Source: CAZSBB01 sp964605235
GTDB lineage: Bacteria; Planctomycetota; Phycisphaerae; Phycisphaerales; Phycisphaeraceae
Reading direction: 5' to 3'
DNA length: 64,000 bases
Assembly: GCA_964605235.1 (NCBI GenBank)
Contig: CAZSBB010000028.1
Span: forward strand, 1-64,000
This document shows, one piece after another, positions 41,417-48,857 of the stretch (position 1 is its first letter; the number at the start of each line of letters is the position of its first letter). The notes under the pieces were generated by a model that searched no databases, had not been told where the DNA came from, and was given only the letters and a program-made list of their open reading frames with translations. A program made the position numbers and the translations under genes.

Positions 41417-42496
41417 ATGATGATTCGCATGGGGCTGATCGGCTGCGGCGGCATGGGCATGATTCACCTGCGGGGGCTGAGCCAGTTGCAGGATCGGATG
41501 CGTTTCACGGCCCTGGTCGATATCGATCCCCAGCGCGTCGCCGCTGCGCAGGCGCTGGTCCCGGACGCCAAAACCGCAGCGGATTTCCGGGACATCACCG
41601 ATGCCGTTGATGCCGTGCTGATCGCTTTGCCGCATGACCTGCACTTTGCCGTCGCGGCGCACTTCCTGGGCGAAGGCAAACATGTGCTGCTGGAGAAACC
41701 GTTGGCGCTCACGGAGGAAGAATGCCTGCGCCTGATCGAGCTGGACCGCTCGCCCGACCCCATGCTCATGGTCGGCTACCCGCTGCGGTCCGACCCCGGC
41801 TGGATCAAGTTGGGCGAGATAATCCGCAGCCAGGCGTACGGCGAAATTTTCCAGGCGTCCATCTGGACCGAGCAACTGACCGACACCACCAACCGCGCAT
41901 GGTTAGGCCAGGCAGCGCGACTCGGCGGCGGCCAGCTCTTCAGCCACGGTTGCCACTACATCGACCAACTGCTGCTGTGGCTGGGCAATCCGCTCGAAGG
42001 CACGCACATGGGCACCAACCGGGGCACGCCCTGGATGGAGCGCGAGGGCACCAGCAACGTCTGTCTGCGGTTTGAAAACGACGTGCTGGGTTACCACTTC
42101 GGCACCTGGGGGGCGCGCGGCAGTCGGCTGCGCTACTCCGTGCATGTCCACTGCACCGGCGGAATGCTCGAATTCCAACGCGCCCAACGCCTGATCATCC
42201 TGCACGAAGACGCCACCGGCGGCGACCCGCACCACGTCCGCAACACCACCACCGGCTCCCCCGCGCAAAAGCTGGGGCCGCAGGAAACCATCATCTACCA
42301 GGGCCCCAAGCAGGGCAGCAAAGCGGTCAATGAGCAGGCGCTCAATTTCATTGACTGCATCAAGCAGCGCAAGCCGTCGATCTCGCCGGCGCGCGACGCC
42401 TTGGAAAGCCTGCGCGTCATCTGGCGGCTGTATGAAGCCGAGCAGCGCGGCGTCGTCGCGGACCTGCGTGGCATTGGCCTGCGCCAACCCAGCTGA
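41417..42496 (+). CDS. Gfo/Idh/MocA-family oxidoreductase (locus D)
   Basis: 359 residues from ATG 41417 (MMIRMGLIGCGGMGMIHLRG). Dinucleotide-binding glycines, LLEKPLALTEEECLRL with the EKP motif, and C-terminal GGGQLFSHGCHYIDQLLLWLG with the likely catalytic His pair. The preceding 131-bp gap (41286-41416) has no visible gene or strong promoter. The gene ends 53 nt from the converging P-type ATPase. Likely NAD(P)-dependent sugar or sugar-acid dehydrogenase. Confidence 0.85.
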   Translation: MMIRMGLIGCGGMGMIHLRGLSQLQDRMRFTALVDIDPQRVAAAQALVPDAKTAADFRDITDAVDAVLIALPHDLHFAVAAHFLGEGKHVLLEKPLALTEEECLRLIELDRSPDPMLMVGYPLRSDPGWIKLGEIIRSQAYGEIFQASIWTEQLTDTTNRAWLGQAARLGGGQLFSHGCHYIDQLLLWLGNPLEGTHMGTNRGTPWMEREGTSNVCLRFENDVLGYHFGTWGARGSRLRYSVHVHCTGGMLEFQRAQRLIILHEDATGGDPHHVRNTTTGSPAQKLGPQETIIYQGPKQGSKAVNEQALNFIDCIKQRKPSISPARDALESLRVIWRLYEAEQRGVVADLRGIGLRQPS

Positions 42497-42549
42497 CGCC
42501 CAGCTCACACGGAGCCTGCACATCCCGCCGCCTGGATGACATGCTTACA

Positions 42550-45072
42550 TCAAGCCGCCGCCGACTGTGATGGCAACTTGTGCTGGTTCTCGCCCTGGCA
42601 GCAGTCCAAGCCGCGATTGGGGCAGTTGAGGCATTCCACCGGCACCGCAGCGCCGGCGTCTTTGCCATAGCGCAGCAGTCGCAGGGCATTGAGCACCACC
42701 AGCACCGTCGAGCCTTCATGCAGCAGCACCGCCACGCCCAGGCGGGTCAGTCCCAGCGCCGCCAGCGGGGCGACGATCAGGATGACGCCCAGCGCCAGCA
42801 GCAGGTTCTGTTTGATGATGCCGCGGCTGGCGCGGGACAGGCCGATGATCTGCGGCAGGCGCTCCAGATCGCTGCCCATGAGCACCACGTCGGCGGTTTC
42901 CATCGCCACATCCGCCCCCGCAGCGCCCATGGCGATGCCCACGTCCGCGCGGGCGAGCGCCGGCGCGTCATTGACGCCATCGCCCACCATGGCGACACGG
43001 CCATACTGCTCGGAGAGCTGTTCGATCCGGTCGAGTTTGTCCTGCGGCATCAGTTGGGCGTAACAATCATCAAGCTGCAACTGTCGGGCAATGACCTGCG
43101 CGGCTGCGGCGTGATCGCCCGTCAGCATCGCCACGCTGCGGATGCCCAGCTTGCGCAGTTGGGTCACGACGCCGGCGCTGTTCTCGCGCAAGCTGTCCGC
43201 CAAACCGATCACGCCCAGCGTCAGATTGTCCCGCACCACCGCCACCACGGTGTGGCCTTGCCCCACGAGTTTTTCCCATTGTTCCCGCAGCGCAGGTGAC
43301 ACGGCGGGGCCCTGCGGCTCATCACGCCATTTGCCGACGAACACCGCCTGGCCTTCCACCTGAGCCTGCGCCCCCTGCCCCGGCAATTGCTGCACGGCTG
43401 ATACCGGCGGCAGCGTCGCGCCCGCTTCCTGCGCGGCGGCGACAATCGGCGGCGCCAACGGATGATTGACCTGCGCTTCCACCGCCGCCGCCCACGCCAG
43501 CAGTTGGGCTGCGGTCATGCCGGCCTGTGGATCGACATACACCGTCTGCACGGTCGGCTTGCCCTGGGTGAGGGTGCCTGTCTTGTCGAACGCCACCGCC
43601 CGCACCCGCCCCAGCGTTTCCAGGTGGACGCCGCCTTTGATCAGCGCGCCCAGGCGCGCCGCCCGCGCAATGCCGCAGAGTGTCGCCGCCGGCGTGCCGA
43701 TCGCCAGCGCGCACGGCGACGCGGCGGTGAGGAACGCCATCGCCCGGTAAAACCACAGCCCCCAACTGCCCCCACCGAGCAGCGGCGGCAGCAGGATCAG
43801 CAGCCCCGTGCCGGCAAACACGCAGGGGACGTACCAGCGTTCGATCTGGTCAGTAAACACCTGCGTCGGCGAACGCGTGGTCTGGGCTTCCTCCACCATG
43901 CGCACGATGCGCGCCAAGGTGGTGTCGGACGCCAACCGCGTGACGCGCACCAGCAGCCGACCTTCGCCGTTGAGCGTGCCGGCAAAGACGCTGTCGCCCA
44001 CAGCCTTTTCCACCGGCAGCGCTTCGCCGGTGATGGTCGCCTGGTTGACCGCCGAGCCGCCCTGCTCCACCACGCCGTCGGCAGGCAGCCGATCGAACGG
44101 CCGCACGATCACGCGGTCATCCACCGCCAGCGCTTCGACCGCCACGGTTTCACTGCCGCCATCGGCGGTCACCCGCTGCGCCTGCTCCGGGGCAATGCTG
44201 GACAACGCGCGGATCGCCTGCCGCGCCCGGCCCAGCGCCAGATGCTCGCCGGCGTTCCCCAATCCAAACAGCATGAGCAGGAACGCGCCTTCTTCATAAT
44301 GTCCCAGCAGGGCAGCGCCCAGTGCCGCAGCGAACATCAGCACATCGACATCCAACCCCAGTTGCAGCAGTGTGCGCAAAGCCTGCCGCGCCGTCTGCGT
44401 GCTGCACAGCACCGCACTGAGCGCCAGCAGGGTGACGCGCAACCACTCCGGGCCGGCCGCCAGATGCACCGCCCAGCCCGCCAGCAGCAGGATGGCGCCC
44501 AGCAGCACCAGCGCCAGTTCGCGGTGGCGTTGCAGCCAGGCGCCCAGCGCCGTTGCGTGGCGCCACACCCGGGCTTCCAGTCGCGCCAGCGGCGGCGTTT
44601 GCCGCGCCACGAACACGCCGGCTTCGCGTGCGTGGCTGAAGTCCGGCAGATAGCCCATGGATTCGAGCACCCGGACCATCTCCGGCAGCGGGCACATCCG
44701 CCGATCCATCTCCAGCCGCACGCTGCCCGACGCATAGGAAGCGGTGGCGGTGACGCCGGGCATCTGGTTGAGCACGCGTTCAATCGCGCGCTGGCAGCGG
44801 CTGGAGCGCATGCCGTCGACGGGAATCACCAGGCATTGCATATCCGGCGGGAGACACGCCTGCGAGCAGCGCAGCAATTGTTCCACCTGCGCCAGGGAGA
44901 GCAGTTGGGGGTCGTATTCCACTTCCACTTCGAGTTGCCCGTCGCGCTGCCCGACCTGTACGGAACGGATGCCGGCGCGTGCTTCGAGTTGCTGGCGCAC
45001 GCAGGTTTCGCAGGCGGCATGATCCTGAGGATTGTCGGGAATCCGAGCCAGAAGAGTAGCATGTCGGAACAT
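42550..45072 (-). CDS. P1B-type heavy-metal ATPase with SPC motif (P1B-4-like) and Cys-rich tail
   Basis: 840 residues. Two N-terminal ferredoxin-like metal-binding domains (about 1-70 and 80-145): the first has C21-x2-C24, the second keeps only one Cys (C93). The membrane metal site is S452-P-C (LTAASPCALAIG), with D496 in DKTGTLT as phosphorylation site, TGE at 348-350, HP at 537-538, GDGVND at 697-702 and a late HEGS (785-788) helix. SPC plus HEGS is the P1B-4 signature (cobalt, iron or zinc efflux). The C-terminus adds C814, C817, C824, C825. It exports metal ions across the inner membrane. It is an isolated gene between glycan units. Ion cannot be chosen from sequence alone. Confidence 0.87.
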   Translation of the reverse strand: MFRHATLLARIPDNPQDHAACETCVRQQLEARAGIRSVQVGQRDGQLEVEVEYDPQLLSLAQVEQLLRCSQACLPPDMQCLVIPVDGMRSSRCQRAIERVLNQMPGVTATASYASGSVRLEMDRRMCPLPEMVRVLESMGYLPDFSHAREAGVFVARQTPPLARLEARVWRHATALGAWLQRHRELALVLLGAILLLAGWAVHLAAGPEWLRVTLLALSAVLCSTQTARQALRTLLQLGLDVDVLMFAAALGAALLGHYEEGAFLLMLFGLGNAGEHLALGRARQAIRALSSIAPEQAQRVTADGGSETVAVEALAVDDRVIVRPFDRLPADGVVEQGGSAVNQATITGEALPVEKAVGDSVFAGTLNGEGRLLVRVTRLASDTTLARIVRMVEEAQTTRSPTQVFTDQIERWYVPCVFAGTGLLILLPPLLGGGSWGLWFYRAMAFLTAASPCALAIGTPAATLCGIARAARLGALIKGGVHLETLGRVRAVAFDKTGTLTQGKPTVQTVYVDPQAGMTAAQLLAWAAAVEAQVNHPLAPPIVAAAQEAGATLPPVSAVQQLPGQGAQAQVEGQAVFVGKWRDEPQGPAVSPALREQWEKLVGQGHTVVAVVRDNLTLGVIGLADSLRENSAGVVTQLRKLGIRSVAMLTGDHAAAAQVIARQLQLDDCYAQLMPQDKLDRIEQLSEQYGRVAMVGDGVNDAPALARADVGIAMGAAGADVAMETADVVLMGSDLERLPQIIGLSRASRGIIKQNLLLALGVILIVAPLAALGLTRLGVAVLLHEGSTVLVVLNALRLLRYGKDAGAAVPVECLNCPNRGLDCCQGENQHKLPSQSAAA

Positions 45073-45083
45073 GAGAACATGTT
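45068..45083. promoter_or_regulatory. Inverted repeat over the ATPase start codon
   Basis: AACATG-AGAA-CATGTT, perfect 6-bp arms, overlapping the ATPase ATG (45070-45072). It could be a metal-regulator site; a site over the start codon would suit repression. Short arms, so chance is possible. Confidence 0.3.
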
Positions 45084-45089
45084 ACCACA

Positions 45090-45120
45090 TCAGACGAGAG
45101 CCTGAGGCTCTTGCATCTGA
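45090..45120. repeat. Hairpin-forming inverted repeat between pseudopilin and ATPase genes
   Basis: Core AGAGCC-TGA-GGCTCT extended by further pairs (TCAGA/TCTGA arms with a small bulge) to about 31 nt. It lies downstream of the pseudopilin and upstream of the ATPase on the minus strand. No T-run follows on either strand, so a standard terminator is doubtful; an mRNA end-stabilising or attenuating hairpin is possible. Confidence 0.5.
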
Positions 45121-45179
45121 CGAAGCGGGCTGGAAAAGTGCGTGATAAAGCGGAGCGGCGGCAACGGAGGACCACTGCA

Positions 45180-45929
45180 TCAAGGGTTGCTCGGCCACAG
45201 GTCCTGCCAGTTGTTGACGCCGGTGGCGGATTTGTGTCCCTGCGCCTCGGCATGGCCATCCATGTACAGGACGTTGGCGGTCTGTCCGATGTGCCGGTAG
45301 ATGTACTGGATGCGGGGGTTGGTCAGAGCGCCGTCCTGATCGATCATGTACATGGCATAGGGATGGTTGTCCCAGATCAGCTTCGCCTTGCCGGGGGCGA
45401 TGGTGTCGGGCCCGCGGGTCCAGGCGCGGCGAGGCGTGCCGTAGAGATAGCGTGACACCGTCCAGTGAATGCTGTACGAGCTGCGCATGTAGAACCACTG
45501 ATAGGAGGTGTAGGTGATGCCGGCGATGGCGCCCGCGCCGATGTAGAGGCTGCCCGGCTCGTCGAGGTAGGACTCGGCCGGATCCCGAAGGATGGGCCAG
45601 GAGGTGAGGGTGAGCGAGTAGCTGACGTTATAACCGGTGTAGGTCTGCTTATTGCCCAGCACCCCGGCGTTGCCCAGGCTGTCAACCAGGTTCATGGTGC
45701 CTGTGGCCTGCACCGTGCTGGGCGGGATGTAATCGTTGAAGACATCGGCATACATCTGCAGGCCGCTGCCCAGGCCGCGCTGGTTCGCCAGGCATTGCAT
45801 GCCTTGCGCCGACTCGCGCGCCTGCCCCAGCGCCGGCAGCAGGATCGCCACCAGCAGGGCAATGATGGAAATGACCACCAGCAGTTCGATCAGAGTAAAG
45901 GCGTCAACGACACGGCGGGGTGCAAACAT
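45180..45929 (-). CDS. Pseudopilin-like protein, prepilin-type N-terminus (fourth copy)
   Basis: 249 residues. Cleavage motif VVDAFTLIELLVVISIIALLVAILLPAL with Ala at -1 and Glu at +5, then GQARESAQGMQCLANQRGLGSGLQMYADVF. Near the C-terminus RHIGQTANVLYMDGHAEAQ is the best match in the window to the H-X9-DG motif of PVC pseudopilins, with ten rather than nine intervening residues. Unlike the other three copies it has no regulator next door; its neighbours are the divergent YetA-like lyase gene and the metal ATPase. Probably processed by prepilin peptidase. May belong with the lyase gene as a minimal glycan unit. Confidence 0.85.
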   Translation of the reverse strand: MFAPRRVVDAFTLIELLVVISIIALLVAILLPALGQARESAQGMQCLANQRGLGSGLQMYADVFNDYIPPSTVQATGTMNLVDSLGNAGVLGNKQTYTGYNVSYSLTLTSWPILRDPAESYLDEPGSLYIGAGAIAGITYTSYQWFYMRSSYSIHWTVSRYLYGTPRRAWTRGPDTIAPGKAKLIWDNHPYAMYMIDQDGALTNPRIQYIYRHIGQTANVLYMDGHAEAQGHKSATGVNNWQDLWPSNP

Positions 45930-46374
45930 GAAGGTCTCTCCAGTCAGATCAGGCGGAAAAAGACAGGGACACCAACAGGATGACTACCCGGGCACCAGGC
46001 AAAAAAGAGAAAAACCACAGCGTTTGAGCAGCACTCACTGACAGCCAGACGACGCTGATGCGTTCCGCCGAGAACCAACCCAAACCACGAACGGCGCGAA
46101 GCTCAGCGTCTGATGCTGCATCGATCCAGCCGAGCACCGGATCGACACACATCGTTTTTGGTGCGGATTCCGAAGTTCCAATATGCCAGCGCCCTACCCG
46201 GCGCGTCAAGCAAAATCCGCTGGCACGCGCGTGTGGTTGAATAATCAGCACGCCATGGCGTGAACTGGATCATCGGTGGATCATCCGCTTTGAAGCTCGA
46301 GGGCTACGCCTCCCGAGGGCGGGGCTTTGGGATAAACTACCCCAGCAAAAACGTTGTTTAAGCGGAATTTTTCC
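45930..46374. other. 445-bp gene-free divergent region
   Basis: Lies between the fourth pseudopilin (-) and the YetA-like gene (+). No convincing gene: the one open frame of about 100 codons on the minus strand has no ribosome site or recognisable domain. It contains two 9-bp direct copies of TGGATCATC (46266-46274 and 46277-46285) and a LacI-type half-symmetric sequence close to the lyase start. Otherwise nothing recognisable. Confidence 0.6.
46347..46359. promoter_or_regulatory. Candidate LacI-type operator before the YetA-like gene
   Basis: AAAAACGTTGTTT is nearly symmetric about a central CG (5 of 6 base pairs match), the form favoured by LacI/GalR regulators. It lies 15 bp before the start codon, a repressing position. 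The nearest LacI gene is 30 kb away, so the regulator is unknown. Confidence 0.3.
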
Positions 46375-48720
46375 ATGCATGCCGGCGACTGCGTCCAGCT
46401 GCGGGTTCACGAAGCGCCTACCGTCGCCTGCGCCCTGGGCCTGCCGACGGTGCTGGGGGTGCCCTTCGCCCAGGGCCGACTTCCCACCACCGGCGGGCTG
46501 ATCTGCACGGGCCCCGATGGGCAGCTCACGCCCAGCGCCTGGCGTCCACTGGTCACCTGGCCCGATGGCACGGTGCGCTGGGCGCTGGTGCACTGGCTGG
46601 CGCGGCAGGCCGGCGTCCATGAATTGCGCACCACCCCCGCCGCCGCCGTGTCGTCACCGGCCGCGCCGCCCCAGGTCCAGGCAACCAGGGACCGCGCCGG
46701 CGAGCAGCTGCAGTTGACCAACGGCCTGGTGGCGCTGAACCTCAGCCGCGCCGGCGCCAGCCCGGTGACGGATGTCTGCATCAATCAGCAACCCCTGCTG
46801 CGCGCGCCGGACGGTCTGCGGCTGGTGGTGGATGACGCCGACACAACCCATGAACCGGCGCGCCGGATCACGCTGCTTGAATGCAGCCCGCTGCGCGTGC
46901 GGGCGCGTGTCGCCGGCGCGCATCACCGCGCCGACGGCGTCCGACGTCTGTCCTATCACCTCGATGTGGAAATGTGGGCGGGCATTGCGGCGGTGCGGCT
47001 GGATTACCAGTTTTTCAATCTCGAACCCGGCCCCGAATTTTTACCTGTCAAGCGTCTGGCGCTGGACCTGGACCTGCAGCTTGAACCCGCCACGCAGCGC
47101 CATTTTCTGCAGACCTACCACGGCGTGTTCTATGAGCCGCGCCAGGTCCACAACCCGGCGCCGGTCGCGCTGGTGACCGATGATTCACGCCACGGCGTGA
47201 TGGTCGAAGACCCCGCCATGCTGCGCGATGATTACGTCTATGCCCGTTGGCTCGATGCGCCGCTGATCAACACCGACACCTGGCTGGGCGTGGGCGATGG
47301 GCGGCGGCAGGTGTACCTGACCATGCAGGACCTGGCGGAAATGCAGCCCAAACGGCTGGCGAGCGCCGGGACGCAACTGTCGGTCGAGTTCTGGCCCACC
47401 CGCGCCGGCACGCTGGACCTGCAGCAGGGCCGCAGCCGGCGTCAGGTGGTGACGCTCACCGCGTTGGACGGCGCGGCGCCCGCCCCGGCCGCCATCACCG
47501 CCGCCCTGCGCGCCTTGTGCTGGGAAGGCCGCGCCACTCTTGATCCCGCGCGGCTGGCGCAGACCAACGAGTTCGAACACGCCGGCGTGCTGCCCCACGG
47601 CGAGCATGCCCGCATGGAAAGCTTTCTCGCCCGGTGCGTCACGCTGGACACGCCCTGCGACTGGTGGGACCTGGGCGATACGCCCGAATCGGGTTACCAG
47701 CGGTCCTACACCACCCTGGGGCTGCAGCGTCAGCCCCGGCAACGCAACGCCCCCGAATTACCGCGGGTGTTCGTCACCTCGGGGCAACTCGCGCCCTGGC
47801 AGATGCCCCACCTGTACGAGCCGGTCTGGACCAACAACGAGTACGACGGCATCCACAGCGTCGCCACCGAACTGCTGCGCACCGGACAGGCGGGACTCTG
47901 GCCCCTGCTGCGCCGCATGGTGCGGCATAACATCGAAGTCGACTTCTTCCATTACCACGACGAAAAATGGCTCCACCGCATCAGCCCAGTGCACTCGGCG
48001 CGACACAGCACCTCCGGCGGCTATCCCTCGCACTTCTGGACCCAGGGTCTGCTCGAGTACTACTGCCTGACCGGCGATCCGGATGTGCTGGAGATCGCCA
48101 ACGCCCTGGGCGATGCGATCCTGCGCTTCTTCCATGACCCGCAGCGTGGGCCGATGTACACGCAATTCGACCGCGAAGTGGGCTGGGCGCTGCTGGCGCT
48201 GACCTGCTTGTGGGACATCACCCGCCGCGCCGACCTGCAGGCGGAGATCGACCGCCTGCTCGCCTTCTTCACCCAGTACATCCCTGACCCGGCGGACCCC
48301 ATCGCCAGCGTGATCGACCAGTTTTACGTGTCGCGGCTGTACTTCAAACTCAACATTCTTGAAGGGTGCGACCTCTATGCGCGCCGGAACCACCGGCCGG
48401 ACCTCGACGCCTGGCTGCTGGCGGTGCTCAAGCCCATGCGCGACGCCGTCGCGCGGCTATTGAAAGCCGGCCAGGGCGCACACTCCACCCCCGCCGCCAT
48501 GGCGATCGCCTACGAGCGCACCGGCGATAAGAGCTATCTCCAGGCCGGCATGGCGGTGCTTGAACAGATGATGCTCGACGATCCCCGCTGGCACACCATG
48601 CTGCCGGAGATCAAACAGACGGCGGTGATGCATCGTGCCTTCAGCCGCTTTCTGGGCCACGCCCACCGCGCCGGCCTGCTGGATGTCTGTGAACTGCCGA
48701 GCCTGCGCGCCCCGATGTGA
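46375..48720 (+). CDS. YetA/exo-rhamnogalacturonan lyase-like protein
   Basis: 781 residues from ATG 46375; a TTG seven codons upstream also exists. The N-terminal RIFT-barrel-like part (LGLPTVLGVPFAQGRL, RPLVTWPDGTVRWALVHW) is characteristic of the PcRGLX/YetA family, in which a fungal member is an exo-rhamnogalacturonan lyase. A central beta-sandwich (LTNGLVALNLSR, GVRRLSYHLDVEMWAGIAAVRLDYQFFN) and a C-terminal helical toroid (about 470-781, WTNNEYDGIHSVATELL, TSGGYPSHFWTQGLLEYYCLTGDP) complete the fold. No signal peptide seen. Likely a polysaccharide lyase or hydrolase acting on pectic or other uronate polymers. It is alone on its strand, divergent from a pseudopilin. Confidence 0.75.
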   Translation: MHAGDCVQLRVHEAPTVACALGLPTVLGVPFAQGRLPTTGGLICTGPDGQLTPSAWRPLVTWPDGTVRWALVHWLARQAGVHELRTTPAAAVSSPAAPPQVQATRDRAGEQLQLTNGLVALNLSRAGASPVTDVCINQQPLLRAPDGLRLVVDDADTTHEPARRITLLECSPLRVRARVAGAHHRADGVRRLSYHLDVEMWAGIAAVRLDYQFFNLEPGPEFLPVKRLALDLDLQLEPATQRHFLQTYHGVFYEPRQVHNPAPVALVTDDSRHGVMVEDPAMLRDDYVYARWLDAPLINTDTWLGVGDGRRQVYLTMQDLAEMQPKRLASAGTQLSVEFWPTRAGTLDLQQGRSRRQVVTLTALDGAAPAPAAITAALRALCWEGRATLDPARLAQTNEFEHAGVLPHGEHARMESFLARCVTLDTPCDWWDLGDTPESGYQRSYTTLGLQRQPRQRNAPELPRVFVTSGQLAPWQMPHLYEPVWTNNEYDGIHSVATELLRTGQAGLWPLLRRMVRHNIEVDFFHYHDEKWLHRISPVHSARHSTSGGYPSHFWTQGLLEYYCLTGDPDVLEIANALGDAILRFFHDPQRGPMYTQFDREVGWALLALTCLWDITRRADLQAEIDRLLAFFTQYIPDPADPIASVIDQFYVSRLYFKLNILEGCDLYARRNHRPDLDAWLLAVLKPMRDAVARLLKAGQGAHSTPAAMAIAYERTGDKSYLQAGMAVLEQMMLDDPRWHTMLPEIKQTAVMHRAFSRFLGHAHRAGLLDVCELPSLRAPM

Positions 48721-48754
48721 TTTTTCAGCGCGCCGCGCCTACGCTTAAGCAACC

Positions 48755-48785
48755 TTGTAACCTACATCGTCGTATATGGGATAAT
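48755..48785 (+). promoter_or_regulatory. Candidate promoter of the locus F operon
   Basis: TTGTAA (48755-48760) and GATAAT (48780-48785) separated by 19 bp, in a locally AT-rich stretch 73 bp before ATG 48858. The spacer is slightly long. It fits as the start of the operon from 48858. Confidence 0.35.
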
Positions 48786-48857
48786 GACGATTCGCTGACT
48801 TCGGGTCCGCCCCAGCCAGACGTACGCGAGCGGACCACCTCTCCACACTGTCCCGCA

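Noticed and set aside
23982..42496. Reading loci B-D as one Bacteroides-style polysaccharide utilisation locus
   Set aside because: No SusC/SusD-like pair or TonB-dependent gene is present and directions change around regulators.
45949..46251. Open frame of about 100 codons on the minus strand in the 45930-46374 gap
   Set aside because: No ribosome site, no domain, and composition does not look coding.
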